NCBI RefSeq assembly: GCF_025961225.1
Contig: NZ_JAOQNG010000001.1
Location: 1,463,001-1,527,000 of the forward strand
DNA length: 64,000 nt
DNA from: Azospirillum canadense
GTDB taxonomy: Bacteria > Pseudomonadota > Alphaproteobacteria > Azospirillales > Azospirillaceae
Reading direction: 5' to 3'
Positions 1-10,653 of the stretch are shown in pieces (within the stretch, counting starts at the first letter, position 1; every line of letters begins with the position of its first letter). The translations under genes and the position numbers were made by a program. The notes below the pieces were generated by a model. The model was given only the letters and a program-made list of their open reading frames with translations. It made no database searches and had not been told where the DNA came from.

Positions 1-691
1 CCTTGCCCGGCGTCACGGCGATGTTCTTGCCGACCTGGAAGGCGTCGTAGTCGGTCATGGAGATGCGCAGCTCGCCCTTGCCGCGCTCCAGGTCGGTCAG
101 CAGGTGCTCCAGGCCCTTCACCAGGTTCTCGCCGCCGGTCTCGATGGTCTTGCGCAGCACCTCCGGGTTCGTCATGACGAAGTTGGAGGGCGCCATCGCG
201 TCGACGAACTGGCGGGTGTAGAAGTCGACCTTCTTGGCCGTGTGGTCGTCAAGCCCGTCCACCTCGTTCACGGTGGACTGCATCCACCGGGCCGACAGCA
301 GGTAAGACTGCTTGATGAAGTCGAACAGCGTGTTCTCGTCCCAGGCGGAGTCCTTGAAGCGGCGGTCGTCCTTGGCCGGGGCGATGACCGGCTGGGCCTC
401 CTGGCCGAAGAAGCGCTGGGTCGTACGCTGCCACAGGGTCAGGTAGTCCTGCCACAGCGTCATCTGCGCCTTCATCAGCTTGGCCGGGTCGGCCATCATG
501 CGCGTGGTCATTTCCAGGAAGGCATGGCCGACGCCCATCGGGTCCGGATTCTTCGCGCCGACGCCGTCCGAGGCCTGACGCGACAAGAAATCGGTGACCA
601 GCCGCTGGCTCTGCTCGGCGATGCGGGTCATCGCCCGCGACATCTCGACCGGGTCGGGAAGCTTGACGTCAGGGGCCTGGTTCTCGGCCAT
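1..691 (-). CDS. phaC: Class I poly(3-hydroxyalkanoate) synthase, N-terminal part (3' end outside window)
   Basis: Polymerises 3-hydroxyacyl-CoA into storage polyester at the surface of PHA granules. Only the N-terminal 230 codons are in the window, running off the left edge. The translation starts MAENQAPDVKLPDP and carries the class I PhaC N-terminal domain, including AWDENTLFDFIKQSYLL near residue 115 and the stretch GGENLVKGLEHLL near 190. The catalytic Cys-Asp-His region lies beyond the window. The start at 691 is preceded by GAAGAAGGA at good spacing. The gene is divergent from the lipoprotein gene at 969; the 277 bp between them must hold both promoters. Confidence 0.9.
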   Translation of the reverse strand, partial: MAENQAPDVKLPDPVEMSRAMTRIAEQSQRLVTDFLSRQASDGVGAKNPDPMGVGHAFLEMTTRMMADPAKLMKAQMTLWQDYLTLWQRTTQRFFGQEAQPVIAPAKDDRRFKDSAWDENTLFDFIKQSYLLSARWMQSTVNEVDGLDDHTAKKVDFYTRQFVDAMAPSNFVMTNPEVLRKTIETGGENLVKGLEHLLTDLERGKGELRISMTDYDAFQVGKNIAVTPGK

Positions 692-968
692 GGGTTCGGT
701 CCTTCTTCTTTAGGCGAGTTTGAGCTTCAGGAGGCGCGTGCTGCGGTTTATACAAAGCCAGCCGGGCATCGGGGTGTTGGACGCCGGTCCGGCTGGACGT
801 GCAGTCCGGGGCCCGTGCTTCGGATGGAGTGTCGAAATGGTGTGTCGCGTGGTTCGTCGGTTGCGGGGACCCTCATACACCTCTCGTATGAAGATTTCAT
901 TTCGCCCTGCGCCGTGCAAGCGGTGCGGCAGGCAGGAGCATAGGGGACCAGAGCATGAGGGGTGCGGG

Positions 969-1376
969 ATGAAGACGGATATCCGCCGGGGAACGACGGC
1001 CATTGGACAGCTGGCCCGCCTGGGCGCCGCCGCGCTGGTTGCGCTGGCGCTGCCCGCCTGCAGCAACCGCGTGCTGGACACCGGCCTGGTCGGCGCGGTC
1101 ACGGGGTCGGACGTGCCGGTCAAGGACGACACCACGCTGATCCGCGGGCTGAAGAACGAGAACCGGGAGTACCCGAACCTGGGCAGCGTGCCGCCGCGCC
1201 CGACTGACATCCGCACCGAGGCGCAGCGCCAGCAGGAGCTGAACAAGCTGGCCGAGGACCGCGCGTCGGCGAAGAAGATGCTGCCGAACCCGGCGCTTCC
1301 GACCCCGGCCGATGTGCCGCCGGCGCCCGACATCACGCCCGGCAAGCCGTCCGCCAAGACAGGGAAAGCCGGCTGA
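969..1376 (+). CDS. Small predicted outer-membrane lipoprotein
   Basis: A 135-residue protein with a basic N-terminus, a hydrophobic stretch and the lipobox LPAC with Cys at residue 31, so it should be lipidated and anchored in the envelope. The mature part is hydrophilic, rich in Pro, Ala and Lys, and ends in a proline-rich tail, which suggests an extended periplasmic domain. The reading frame is open further upstream to 720, but the start at 969 puts the signal sequence at the N-terminus and has GAGGGG just upstream. No specific function can be assigned. Confidence 0.75.
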   Translation: MKTDIRRGTTAIGQLARLGAAALVALALPACSNRVLDTGLVGAVTGSDVPVKDDTTLIRGLKNENREYPNLGSVPPRPTDIRTEAQRQQELNKLAEDRASAKKMLPNPALPTPADVPPAPDITPGKPSAKTGKAG

Positions 1377-1661
1377 GGGGACGCCACGGACGGGCAGGGC
1401 GCGGCCGGGCCTTCGCCGGGCCCTTCGCTGGACCGGTGCGACCGTTCGACGGTGGCGGAGCGGACCACGGGGCACCCTCTGCTGGAACAAGGATGGAAAA
1501 CCTACGTCCGTTGGTGGTGAACGGGCAATAGAATTTCAGGCTGCGACTTTTGGGCGCACCGTTCGGGGGCAGCGACAAGGCCATCGGCGGTGCCCGCGCG
1601 CATGGCCGCCCCGCAATCACGGCGGATTGCCGGCATTGATAAGGCGCCCTTACGATGGCGC

Positions 1662-2114
1662 ATGCTTGACGAAGCTCCCTTCGGGCTGGTCCTGATCGAC
1701 AGCGCGCGTCTTCTGCGCGCGCGGTGCGACCGTGCCCTCGACGCTGCCCAGCTCGGCCTCACGGCGGGCGAGGCGCGGGCTCTCTTCTACGTCAACCGGC
1801 ACCCGGGCTCGCGCCAGGCGGCGCTGGCGGCCTTCATGGGTGTGGAGCCGATGACCCTGGTCGGCTATCTCGACCGGCTGGAATCGCTGGGCCACATCCT
1901 GCGGGAGCCGGACCCGACCGACCGGCGCGCCAAGACCGTGCGCCTCGCGCCGGGAGCGGAGCCTCTGCTGGAGCAGGTGCTGGCGGTGTTCCGCACCGTG
2001 CGCGAGAGCGTGCTGGAGGACTTCGCGCCCGAGGAGTTCGACCGCTTCAAGTGCATGCTGGCGCGCCTTCGCGCCCGGCTCCTGGCCGACGAGCGGGACG
2101 GGGTGGCCCCTTGA
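1662..2114 (+). CDS. MarR-family transcriptional regulator
   Basis: A winged-helix DNA-binding regulator of the MarR family. The recognition-helix and wing region reads VEPMTLVGYLDRLESLGH followed by REPDPTDRRAK, the typical MarR wing, and the flanking helices would form the dimer interface. Upstream in-frame starts exist (GTG 1590, ATG 1602); 1662 places the usual first helix (FGLVLIDSARLLR) at the N-terminus, but the ribosome-binding site is weak and the start is uncertain. It lies 8 bp before an efflux pump gene, so it probably controls that pump and itself in response to a small ligand. Confidence 0.85.
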   Translation: MLDEAPFGLVLIDSARLLRARCDRALDAAQLGLTAGEARALFYVNRHPGSRQAALAAFMGVEPMTLVGYLDRLESLGHILREPDPTDRRAKTVRLAPGAEPLLEQVLAVFRTVRESVLEDFAPEEFDRFKCMLARLRARLLADERDGVAP

Positions 2115-2122
2115 CCACCCGG

Positions 2123-3439
2123 ATGTCCGAGATGCGGACGGCGGTCATCGGCACGCTGATCGTCACGCTGGGGCCGCTCAGCCTCTCGCTCTACACCCCG
2201 GCAATGCCGATGCTGGTGGAGGCCTTCCACAGCACCCCGGCGGCGCTGAAGCTGACCCTGTCCGTCTACTTCTTCGGATTCGCCTTCTCCCAGCTCGCCT
2301 GCGGGCCGCTGTCCGACGCCTTCGGGCGCCGGCCGGTGGCGCTGGCCTTCTACGTCACCTACGCCATCGGCAGCGTCGTGGCGGCGCTGTCGGACAGCAT
2401 CGAGTGGCTGCTGGTCGGCCGCGCCCTGCAAGGCATTGGTGCCGCGGCGGGAATTGCCATCTCGCGCGCCATCGTGCGCGACCAGTTCACCGGGCAGCAG
2501 TCAGCGCGAATCCTGAACCTGATCGGCCTGATGCTGGCCATCGTGCCGGCCGTGGCGCCCACGCTGGGCGGCCTGATCCTGGCCACGGTGGGGTGGCACG
2601 CGATCTTCCTGGTGATGACGATCTACGGGCTGGTCGTGCTGGGCGTCTTCGCCTTCGGTGCGGCGGAGACCAACGCCAACCGCAACCCTGCCGCGGCGCG
2701 GCCTAGGCTCGTGGTGCGCAACTACGTCGCGCTGCTGACCGACCGCCGCTTCATGCGCGCCGGCCTTGTGCTCGGCCTGACGCTGGGCGGGCTCTACACG
2801 TTGGCGGCGCTGCTGCCCTTCGTGATGATCGAGCGGGTCGGCTTGACGCCGACCGAGTTCGGCTTCGCCATGCTGCTGCAAACCGGGTCCTACACGCTGG
2901 GGGCGACGGTGACCGGGCGGTTGCTGCGCCGGACGGACGCGATGCGGCTGATCCCCTATGGGCTGGGCTTCGTGATTCTCGGTGGGCTGGGCTACGCGGT
3001 GGGGCTGCGCCTGCTGCCGGCCTCCGTGGCGACGATCATGGCGCCGACCGCGGTGTGGGCGTTCGGGATCGCACTGGTCATGCCCGGGGCGACCAGCGAC
3101 GCGCTGGCGGGGTTCCCGCGCATGGCGGGGGCGGCCTCGGCGCTGATCGGCTTCATGCAGATCGGCGGCGGGTTGGCAGGCTCCGCGGTCGCGGCGCTGT
3201 TCCCCGACCCCTTCCTGGCGGTGACCACCATCATGCCGGGGATGGCGCTGCTGTCGCTGCTGTCCTACGTCCTGCTGCGCGTGCGCGGCCAGGGCAGGAC
3301 GGAGCCGGCCACACCCGCCGACCTAGAGGTTGCGGTGGACCCCGCCGCGGTGGTCGGCGCCGGCGGCGAGGAGATCGAGGAGGCGCTGCACCAGCGCTCA
3401 CGGAAGAATATCGGGGCGGGTGGCCGACCGCTGCGGTGA
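2123..3439 (+). CDS. MFS efflux transporter, Bcr/CflA drug-resistance subfamily
   Basis: Inner-membrane drug:proton antiporter of 438 residues, the usual length for a 12-helix MFS pump. The signature loop after helix 2 reads GPLSDAFGRRPV, and SLYTPAMP in helix 1 is typical of Bcr/CflA proteins. About 12 hydrophobic segments span the protein; the C-terminal 50 residues are hydrophilic. The frame is open upstream into the marR coding region, but ATG 2123 gives the normal N-terminus. A TTG at 2111 overlapping the marR stop is an alternative start. Probably co-transcribed with, and regulated by, the MarR protein. Confidence 0.88.
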   Translation: MSEMRTAVIGTLIVTLGPLSLSLYTPAMPMLVEAFHSTPAALKLTLSVYFFGFAFSQLACGPLSDAFGRRPVALAFYVTYAIGSVVAALSDSIEWLLVGRALQGIGAAAGIAISRAIVRDQFTGQQSARILNLIGLMLAIVPAVAPTLGGLILATVGWHAIFLVMTIYGLVVLGVFAFGAAETNANRNPAAARPRLVVRNYVALLTDRRFMRAGLVLGLTLGGLYTLAALLPFVMIERVGLTPTEFGFAMLLQTGSYTLGATVTGRLLRRTDAMRLIPYGLGFVILGGLGYAVGLRLLPASVATIMAPTAVWAFGIALVMPGATSDALAGFPRMAGAASALIGFMQIGGGLAGSAVAALFPDPFLAVTTIMPGMALLSLLSYVLLRVRGQGRTEPATPADLEVAVDPAAVVGAGGEEIEEALHQRSRKNIGAGGRPLR

Positions 3440-3576
3440 AAATCCGCGGCGCTCCGCACGCGGAGTTCACGGATTGCAAATTTTAGCCTCGCATCTGCTG
3501 GGGCGGGGCGGTAAGTAAGTGGTCCCGGTCCGCTGGTATGGGTTCGTGGCGCGGCCGGACAGGCTTCGGAGCGTCC

Positions 3577-4850
<1,274 letters not shown>

Positions 4851-4851
<1 letters not shown>

Positions 4852-6143
4852 TGACCGAGTCCTTGAAAATTGCGGTCGCGGGCCTCGGCACGGTCGGCGC
4901 GGGCGTCCTGAAGCTGTTGGCCGAGCAGGCCGACGTCATCGAGCAACGCTGCGGCCGCCGCATCGAGGTGGTGGCGGTCAGCGCCCGCTCCCGCGGCAAG
5001 GACCGCGGCGTCGACCTCTCCACGGTCGAGTGGTACGACGACCCGGTCAAGCTGGCCGCCCATCCCGGCGCGGACGTGGTCGTCGAGCTGATCGGCGGGT
5101 CCGAAGGTGCCGCGAAGGAGACGGTGGAGACCGCCCTGGAGGCCGGCCGCCACGTCGTCACCGCCAACAAGGCCCTGCTCGCCCACCACGGCACCGAACT
5201 GGCCGCCAAGGCGGAGTCCAAGGGCCTCGCCGTCGCCTTCGAGGCGGCGGTGGCCGGCGGCATCCCGATCATCAAGGGGCTGCGCGAAGGGCTGGCGGGC
5301 AACCGCGTGTCCGAGGTGCACGGCATCCTGAACGGCACCTGCAACTACATCCTGACGGAGATGCGCACCACCGGCCGCGACTTCGCGGACGTGCTGGCCG
5401 ACGCGCAGAAGCTGGGCTACGCCGAGGCGGACCCGAGCTTCGACATCGACGGCGTGGACGCGGCGCACAAGCTGGCGGTGTTGACCTCGGTCGCCTTCGG
5501 CACGCCGGTGGACTTCGGCAACGTGTATGTGGAGGGCATCCGCCACGTCTCGGCGCTGGACTTCGACTACGCCGACGCGCTGGGCTACCGCATCAAGCTG
5601 CTGGGCATCGCGCGCCGGACGGAGCAGGGGATCGAGCAGCGCGTGCACCCCTGCATGGTGCCGAAGGCCGCCCCGATCGCCGCGGTGGACGGCGTGTTCA
5701 ACGCCGTGATCGCCCAGGGCGACTTCGTGGACCGCGTGCTATTCGTCGGCCGTGGCGCCGGCGCCGGCCCGACCGCGTCGGCCGTCGTCGCCGACCTGAT
5801 GGACGTGGCCCGCGGCCGCTTCACCCCCACCTTCGGCGTGCCGGCGGCCCAGCTTTCCAAGGCCCAGCCGTCGCCGATGGAGGCGCGCCGGGGGGCGTAC
5901 TACGTACGCCTGATGGTCGTCGACCGGCCCGGCGTGATAGCGGATATCGCGGCGGCCATGCGCGACCAGAACGTCTCGATGGAGCAGTTCCTGCAGCGCG
6001 GCCGCGCGCCGGGAGAAGCGGTGCCGGTGGTCCTGACGACCCACGACACCAACGAGGCGGCCATGCAGCGGGCGCTCGCCACCATCGGCGCGAAGGAAGC
6101 CGTGGTGGAACCCCCGCGCATGATCCGCATCGAGCAGTTTTGA
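4851..6143 (+). CDS. hom: Homoserine dehydrogenase
   Basis: Reduces aspartate-4-semialdehyde to homoserine, the branch point to threonine and methionine, in the cytoplasm. The 430 residues show an N-terminal Rossmann motif (AVAGLGTVGAGV), the catalytic-domain signature GILNGTCNYILTEM, AYAEADPSFDIDG-type substrate residues, and a C-terminal ACT domain from about residue 350 (YYVRLMVVDRPGVIADIA) that would bind threonine for feedback control. This is the monofunctional bacterial form, without aspartokinase. It overlaps the upstream aminotransferase gene by one base and is followed 45 bp later by glpX. Confidence 0.96.
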
Positions 6144-6188
6144 CCGTCTCATAGAACATAACCGAGCATCGATTCGGGGGAGAACAAC

Positions 6189-7184
6189 ATGTCCGTTCAT
6201 GTCGACCTGTCCGGTATGGACCGGAACCTGGCGCTGGAAGCCGTCCGCGTTACCGAGGCCGCCGCGCTGTCCGCGTCGCTGCTGATGGGCCGCGGTGACG
6301 AGAAGCTTGCCGATCAGGCCGCGGTCGACGCCATGCGCCAGGCGCTCAACACCCTCTACATCGACGGCACCGTCGTGATCGGCGAGGGCGAGCGCGACGA
6401 GGCGCCGATGCTCTACATCGGTGAAAAGGTCGGCGCCGGCATCGGCACGGGCCCGAAGGTGGACATCGCGCTCGACCCGCTGGAAGGCACGACCATCTGC
6501 GCCACCGGCGGCCCGAACTCGCTGGCCGTGATCGCCATGGCGGACGAGGGCGGCTTCCTGAACGCCCCGGACGTCTACATGGACAAGATCGCCGTCGGCG
6601 CCGGCCTGCCGGAAGGCATCGTCGACCTGGACGAGACCCCGGCCAACAACCTGAAGGCGCTGGCCAAGGCCAAGGGCACCGAGGTGCAGGAGCTGCTGGT
6701 CTGCATCCTGAACCGCCCGCGCCACGCCGAGCTGATCGCCCGCGTCCGTGAAGCCGGCGCCCGCATCATGCTGATCAACGACGGCGACGTCTCCGGCGTC
6801 ATCGCCACCAGCCAGGCCGGCACCGGCGTGGACATGTACGTCGGCTCCGGCGGCGCGCCGGAAGGCGTCCTGGCCGCGGCGGCGCTGCGCTGCATCGGTG
6901 GCCAGTTCCAGGGCCGCCTGCTGTTCCGCAACGACGACGAAAAGGCCCGCGCCGCCCGCTGGGGCGTCAAGGACCTGAACAAGAAGTATAGCCTGCACGA
7001 GCTGGCCAGCGGCAACGTCATGTTCGCCGCCACCGGCGTGACCGACGGCGCCATGCTCCGCGGCGTCCGCCGCTTCGCCGGCGGCGCCACCACCCACTCG
7101 GTGATCATGCGTTCGAAGTCCGGCACCGTCCGCTACATTGAGGCGCACCACAACTGGAACCGCAAGCCGGGCGTGGCGAAGTAA
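6189..7184 (+). CDS. glpX: Class II fructose-1,6-bisphosphatase
   Basis: Gluconeogenic hydrolysis of fructose-1,6-bisphosphate to fructose-6-phosphate; GlpX enzymes need a divalent metal. The 331-residue length fits the family. Diagnostic motifs are VVIGEGERDEAPML near residue 60 and DIALDPLEGTT near 95 (metal and phosphate site), with GSGGAPEGVLAAAAL near residue 220. A strong ribosome-binding site (GGGGGAG) precedes ATG 6189. The gene ends at a strong intrinsic terminator, so the aminotransferase-hom-glpX unit probably ends here. Confidence 0.96.
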   Translation: MSVHVDLSGMDRNLALEAVRVTEAAALSASLLMGRGDEKLADQAAVDAMRQALNTLYIDGTVVIGEGERDEAPMLYIGEKVGAGIGTGPKVDIALDPLEGTTICATGGPNSLAVIAMADEGGFLNAPDVYMDKIAVGAGLPEGIVDLDETPANNLKALAKAKGTEVQELLVCILNRPRHAELIARVREAGARIMLINDGDVSGVIATSQAGTGVDMYVGSGGAPEGVLAAAALRCIGGQFQGRLLFRNDDEKARAARWGVKDLNKKYSLHELASGNVMFAATGVTDGAMLRGVRRFAGGATTHSVIMRSKSGTVRYIEAHHNWNRKPGVAK

Positions 7185-7232
7185 AGAGCGCAGGGTCAGG
7201 GTGCCGAAAGGCCCTTGTCCGGATTAGAGAAG

Positions 7233-7265
7233 GGGCGTGCGGCACACAAGCCGCGCGCCCTTTTT
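7233..7265 (+). terminator. Intrinsic terminator after glpX
   Basis: Arms GGGCGTGCGGC (7233-7243) and GCCGCGCGCCC (7250-7260) pair over 11 bp with one G-T wobble and a 6-nt loop, followed directly by TTTTT. It lies 48 bp after the glpX stop and separates that unit from recJ. Confidence 0.9.
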
Positions 7266-7405
7266 CGTTGTGGCTGATGATCGATCGGGATCACCGGTCG
7301 CCATGGCACCGGTCGTCACACGCTTGGCGCATGAGGCAGTCTGTACCAGCGTCTCCCTCTTCTGCTATGGGTTCGGGCTTCCCGATCCGTGGCATCCTGG
7401 GCAGC

Positions 7406-9211
7406 ATGACCGACACCGTTCCCGCCTTCCTGAACGTCGCCCACTCCCTCTCCGGCAAGCGCTGGCAGGCGCGGCCCTATGACGAGCGGCTGGCCTGGGG
7501 GCTGGCGCAGGGCAGGGGGCTGCCGGAGATCGTCGGGCGGGTGCTGGCCGCCCGCGGCGTGACGGAGGAGGTCTGCGATGGCTTCCTCAACCCCACTCTG
7601 AAGGCGCTGCTGCCCGACCCCTCCCGATTCAAGGACATGGACGCCGCCGCCGCGCGCATCGCCCGCGCGATCCAGGAGGGGGAGCCGGTGGCCGTCTTCG
7701 GCGACTATGACGTGGACGGGGCAACCTCCGCCGCCGTCATGCGGCGCTTCTTCCGGGCGGTTGGGGCGGACATCCGGGTTTATGTGCCCGACCGCATGAT
7801 GGAGGGCTACGGGCCCAACGCGCCCGCCCTGCTGCGGCTGAAGGCCGAGGGCGTGCGGCTGGTCGTCACCGTGGACTGCGGCGTCTCCGCCTTCGCGGCG
7901 CTGGAGGCCGCGGCGGAGGCGGGCCTCGACGTTGTCGTGCTGGACCACCACGCGGCGGAGCCGCGGCTGCCGCCGGCCGTGGCGCTGGTCAACCCGAACC
8001 GGCTGGACGAGGATGGGACCTACCGCACGCTCTGCGCGGCCGGGGTGACCTTCCTGACCATCGTGGCGATCAACCGGGCGCTGCGCAGCGCCGGCTTCTA
8101 CCAGGCCCAGGGCCGGGCGGAGCCGAACCTGCTGGACTGGCTGGACCTCGTGGCGCTGGGCACCGTCTGCGACGTGGTGCCCCTGACCGGGCTGAACCGG
8201 GCGCTGGTGGCGCAGGGGCTGAAGGTCATGGCGCGGCGCTCCAACCCCGGCCTCGCGGCGCTGGCCGACATCGCCGGGGTGAAGGACAAGCCCGATGCGT
8301 ACCACGCCGGCTATGTGCTGGGCCCCCGCGTGAACGCGGGCGGGCGGGTCGGCGCCTCGGACCTCGGCGCGCGGCTGCTGTCCACCGACGACCCCATGGA
8401 GGCCATGGAACTGGCGCAGAAGCTGGAGGCTCACAACGCCGAACGCCGCGCGGTGGAGCAGGGCGTGCTCGAAGACGCCCTGGCGAAGCTGGACAAGCAC
8501 GCCGACGAATTGGCCGAACTGGTCTTCGTGGCGGGGGAGGGCTGGCACCCCGGCGTCATCGGCATCGTGGCGAGCCGCTTGAAGGAGCGCTACAGCCGAC
8601 CCGCTTGTGTGATCGCGCTGGAGCAGGGCGCCGACGGGACAGTCATCGGCAAGGCCTCCGGCCGGTCGGTGCGCGGGGTGGATCTGGGCGCGGCGGTGAT
8701 TGCGGCGCGGCAGGAGGGGCTGCTGCTGGCCGGCGGCGGGCATCGCATGGCCGCCGGCTTCACGGTGGCCGGCGACAAGATGGCCGACTTGCAGGCCTTC
8801 CTGACCGGCCGCGTCGCCGAGCAGGTGGCGGCCGCGCCCCTGGTGCCGACGCTGGAACTGGACGGGGCGCTTTCGGTGGGGGCGGCGAACTCCGGCCTCG
8901 TCGGCACGCTGGACAAGCTCGGCCCCTTCGGCACCGGCAACGCGGAGCCGCGCTTCGCCATCACCGACGCCCGCGTGGTGCGCGCCGACGTGGTCGGGGC
9001 GAATCACGTCCGCTGCATCTTGCAGGGCAATGACGGCGCCCGGCTGAAGGCCATCGCCTTCCGCGCGCTGGACAGCGATCTCGGCAAAGCCTTGCTGATG
9101 GGCCGCGGATCGCCCTTCCACGTGGCCGGCATCCTGCGCATCGACCGCTGGAACGGGACGGAGGGAGTCCAGCTTCTGATCGACGACGCCGCACCCGCGC
9201 AGACCATGTGA
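7406..9211 (+). CDS. recJ: Single-stranded-DNA-specific 5'-3' exonuclease RecJ
   Basis: Processes single-stranded 5' ends in recombination and mismatch/base-excision repair. All DHH-family motifs are present: FGDYDVDGATSAAVM (motif I), VVTVDCGVSA, VVLDHHA (the DHH triad), GTVCDVVPL, and the DHHA1 motif SGRSVRGVDLGAAV with GGGHRMAAGF. With ATG 7406 the product has 601 residues, normal for RecJ; the frame is open upstream to 7268 and an ATG at 7367 is possible, but the extra residues look non-coding. The gene stands alone after the glpX terminator and before tRNA-Glu. Confidence 0.95.
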   Translation: MTDTVPAFLNVAHSLSGKRWQARPYDERLAWGLAQGRGLPEIVGRVLAARGVTEEVCDGFLNPTLKALLPDPSRFKDMDAAAARIARAIQEGEPVAVFGDYDVDGATSAAVMRRFFRAVGADIRVYVPDRMMEGYGPNAPALLRLKAEGVRLVVTVDCGVSAFAALEAAAEAGLDVVVLDHHAAEPRLPPAVALVNPNRLDEDGTYRTLCAAGVTFLTIVAINRALRSAGFYQAQGRAEPNLLDWLDLVALGTVCDVVPLTGLNRALVAQGLKVMARRSNPGLAALADIAGVKDKPDAYHAGYVLGPRVNAGGRVGASDLGARLLSTDDPMEAMELAQKLEAHNAERRAVEQGVLEDALAKLDKHADELAELVFVAGEGWHPGVIGIVASRLKERYSRPACVIALEQGADGTVIGKASGRSVRGVDLGAAVIAARQEGLLLAGGGHRMAAGFTVAGDKMADLQAFLTGRVAEQVAAAPLVPTLELDGALSVGAANSGLVGTLDKLGPFGTGNAEPRFAITDARVVRADVVGANHVRCILQGNDGARLKAIAFRALDSDLGKALLMGRGSPFHVAGILRIDRWNGTEGVQLLIDDAAPAQTM

Positions 9212-9323
9212 ATGCAAACAAAATCGGTGCATGGGCGGCATACGCCGGGGCCGTGACGAGGGGTTGGAAAAAGTGCTTGCACTCCCGCCGCTTGGCCATT
9301 AGTAATCCCGCCACGCCAACGAC

Positions 9324-9400
<77 letters not shown>

Positions 9401-9436
9401 GCTTTTCCGCCCACGGCCGGCTTGGCCGGGCCAACC

Positions 9437-9450
9437 TTGGTCCAATCTCC
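9437..9450 (+). promoter_or_regulatory. Candidate left arm-type integrase-binding site
   Basis: TTGGTCCAATCTCC lies 37 bp inside attL and just before the integrase gene. Its 12-bp core GGTCCAATCTCC recurs inverted at 42572-42583 near attR, where further GGTCCAA copies cluster. Short repeats near both ends of a tyrosine-integrase element are typical arm sites; binding itself is inferred. Confidence 0.5.
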
Positions 9451-9483
9451 CTTTCGTCCGTTTGACGTGAGCAGGAGAGGGCC

Positions 9484-10653
9484 ATGCCCCGCACCACGAC
9501 ATCCGTCGATCCCGCCACCGGCCTGCGCTTGCCCACGGGCGTGGAGTGCCGCGGCGACGGTCAGTACCGCGCCCGCAAGCTCATCGACGGCAGCCGCCAC
9601 TCCCAAACGTTCGCGACGGCCGCCGCCGCCCGGGCCTGGCTCGAGGAAGTGTCGGTCGATGCACGGCGCAACGCCTTCCGCGACCTGCGCGAGGCGCGGC
9701 GCACCACCCTGCGCGACGTGATCGACCGTTACGAGAGGGAGGCGCTCGGCGCCAACTCGGAACTGCTCGGAGCTCAGGAATTGCGGACCGGCCATCTGCC
9801 GACGATCCGCGCGGATCCGGTGTGCGACATCACCATGGCGCGTCTGGAGCGGCACCACATCGCGCAGTTCCGCAATCGGATGAGGAAGGCCGGGTACGCG
9901 AAGGCCACCATCGTCCGCCGCCTCAACATCCTGGCGAAGATCATTCGCTACGCCATCCAGGAGTTCGGCCTCGGCATCACGGACAACCCGGCGTCGTCCG
10001 CGAACGTGGCCCGCCCCGCGTACGCCGACGTGTGCCGCGACCGCCGCCTTGTGGGCGACGAGGAGGAGCGGCTGATCGCCGCCATGGAAACCTCCTGCAA
10101 TTCCTGGGACGTTTGGCTGGTCCGCTGGGCCATCGCCCAAGCCATGCGGCGCGGCGAGACGTTTGCGCTGCGTTGGTGCGACATCGATCAGGAGCGGCGG
10201 GTGGTAACGGTGCATGGCCGCAGCGGCATCCGCAACAAGAACGGCAGCGTGGCGGAACGGCGTCCGCTAATGCCCGAAGCCATCGCGATCCTCCAGCAGA
10301 TCCCGCACGGCGGCCCGAACGATCCGGTGTTCCCGGCAGGCCCGCGGGGGGCGTTCAGCAAGCGCTTCGAACGCCTGGTGGCCGCGGCCGGCATCGCTGA
10401 CCTGACCTACCACGACCTGCGGCATGAGGCGACGTCACGCTTGGCCAAGCGGTACAACAACAAGCTCGACCTTATGCGCGTCACCGGCCATCGCACGCTG
10501 AAGAGCCTCAACCGGTACTACAACGTCCAGCCGGAGGAACTGGCGTGGACCGCCGACCGGCACGCCCGTCGGAGCGTGGCTCGGCAGGCGGCGCGTGCGG
10601 CGGGGCGCCCGCATCGGTTCAGCGTGGCGGCCTTCACGCTGCCGACGCTGTGA
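9484..10653 (+). CDS. int: Tyrosine-type site-specific integrase of the island
   Basis: Excises and inserts the island at tRNA-Glu. The 389 residues show an N-terminal arm-binding-like region with the GDGQYRARK beta strand, a SAM-like core-binding domain (about 70-180), and the catalytic domain. Visible catalytic residues are Arg near 222 (AMRRGETFALRW), His310 and Arg313 (YHDLRHEA), His336 (TGHRTLKS) and Tyr345 (NRYYN). GGAGAGG precedes ATG 9484. It sits 83 bp from attL and reads into the island. The Arg- and Ala-rich C-terminal extension after Tyr345 (about 45 residues) is longer than usual. Confidence 0.95.
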   Translation: MPRTTTSVDPATGLRLPTGVECRGDGQYRARKLIDGSRHSQTFATAAAARAWLEEVSVDARRNAFRDLREARRTTLRDVIDRYEREALGANSELLGAQELRTGHLPTIRADPVCDITMARLERHHIAQFRNRMRKAGYAKATIVRRLNILAKIIRYAIQEFGLGITDNPASSANVARPAYADVCRDRRLVGDEEERLIAAMETSCNSWDVWLVRWAIAQAMRRGETFALRWCDIDQERRVVTVHGRSGIRNKNGSVAERRPLMPEAIAILQQIPHGGPNDPVFPAGPRGAFSKRFERLVAAAGIADLTYHDLRHEATSRLAKRYNNKLDLMRVTGHRTLKSLNRYYNVQPEELAWTADRHARRSVARQAARAAGRPHRFSVAAFTLPTL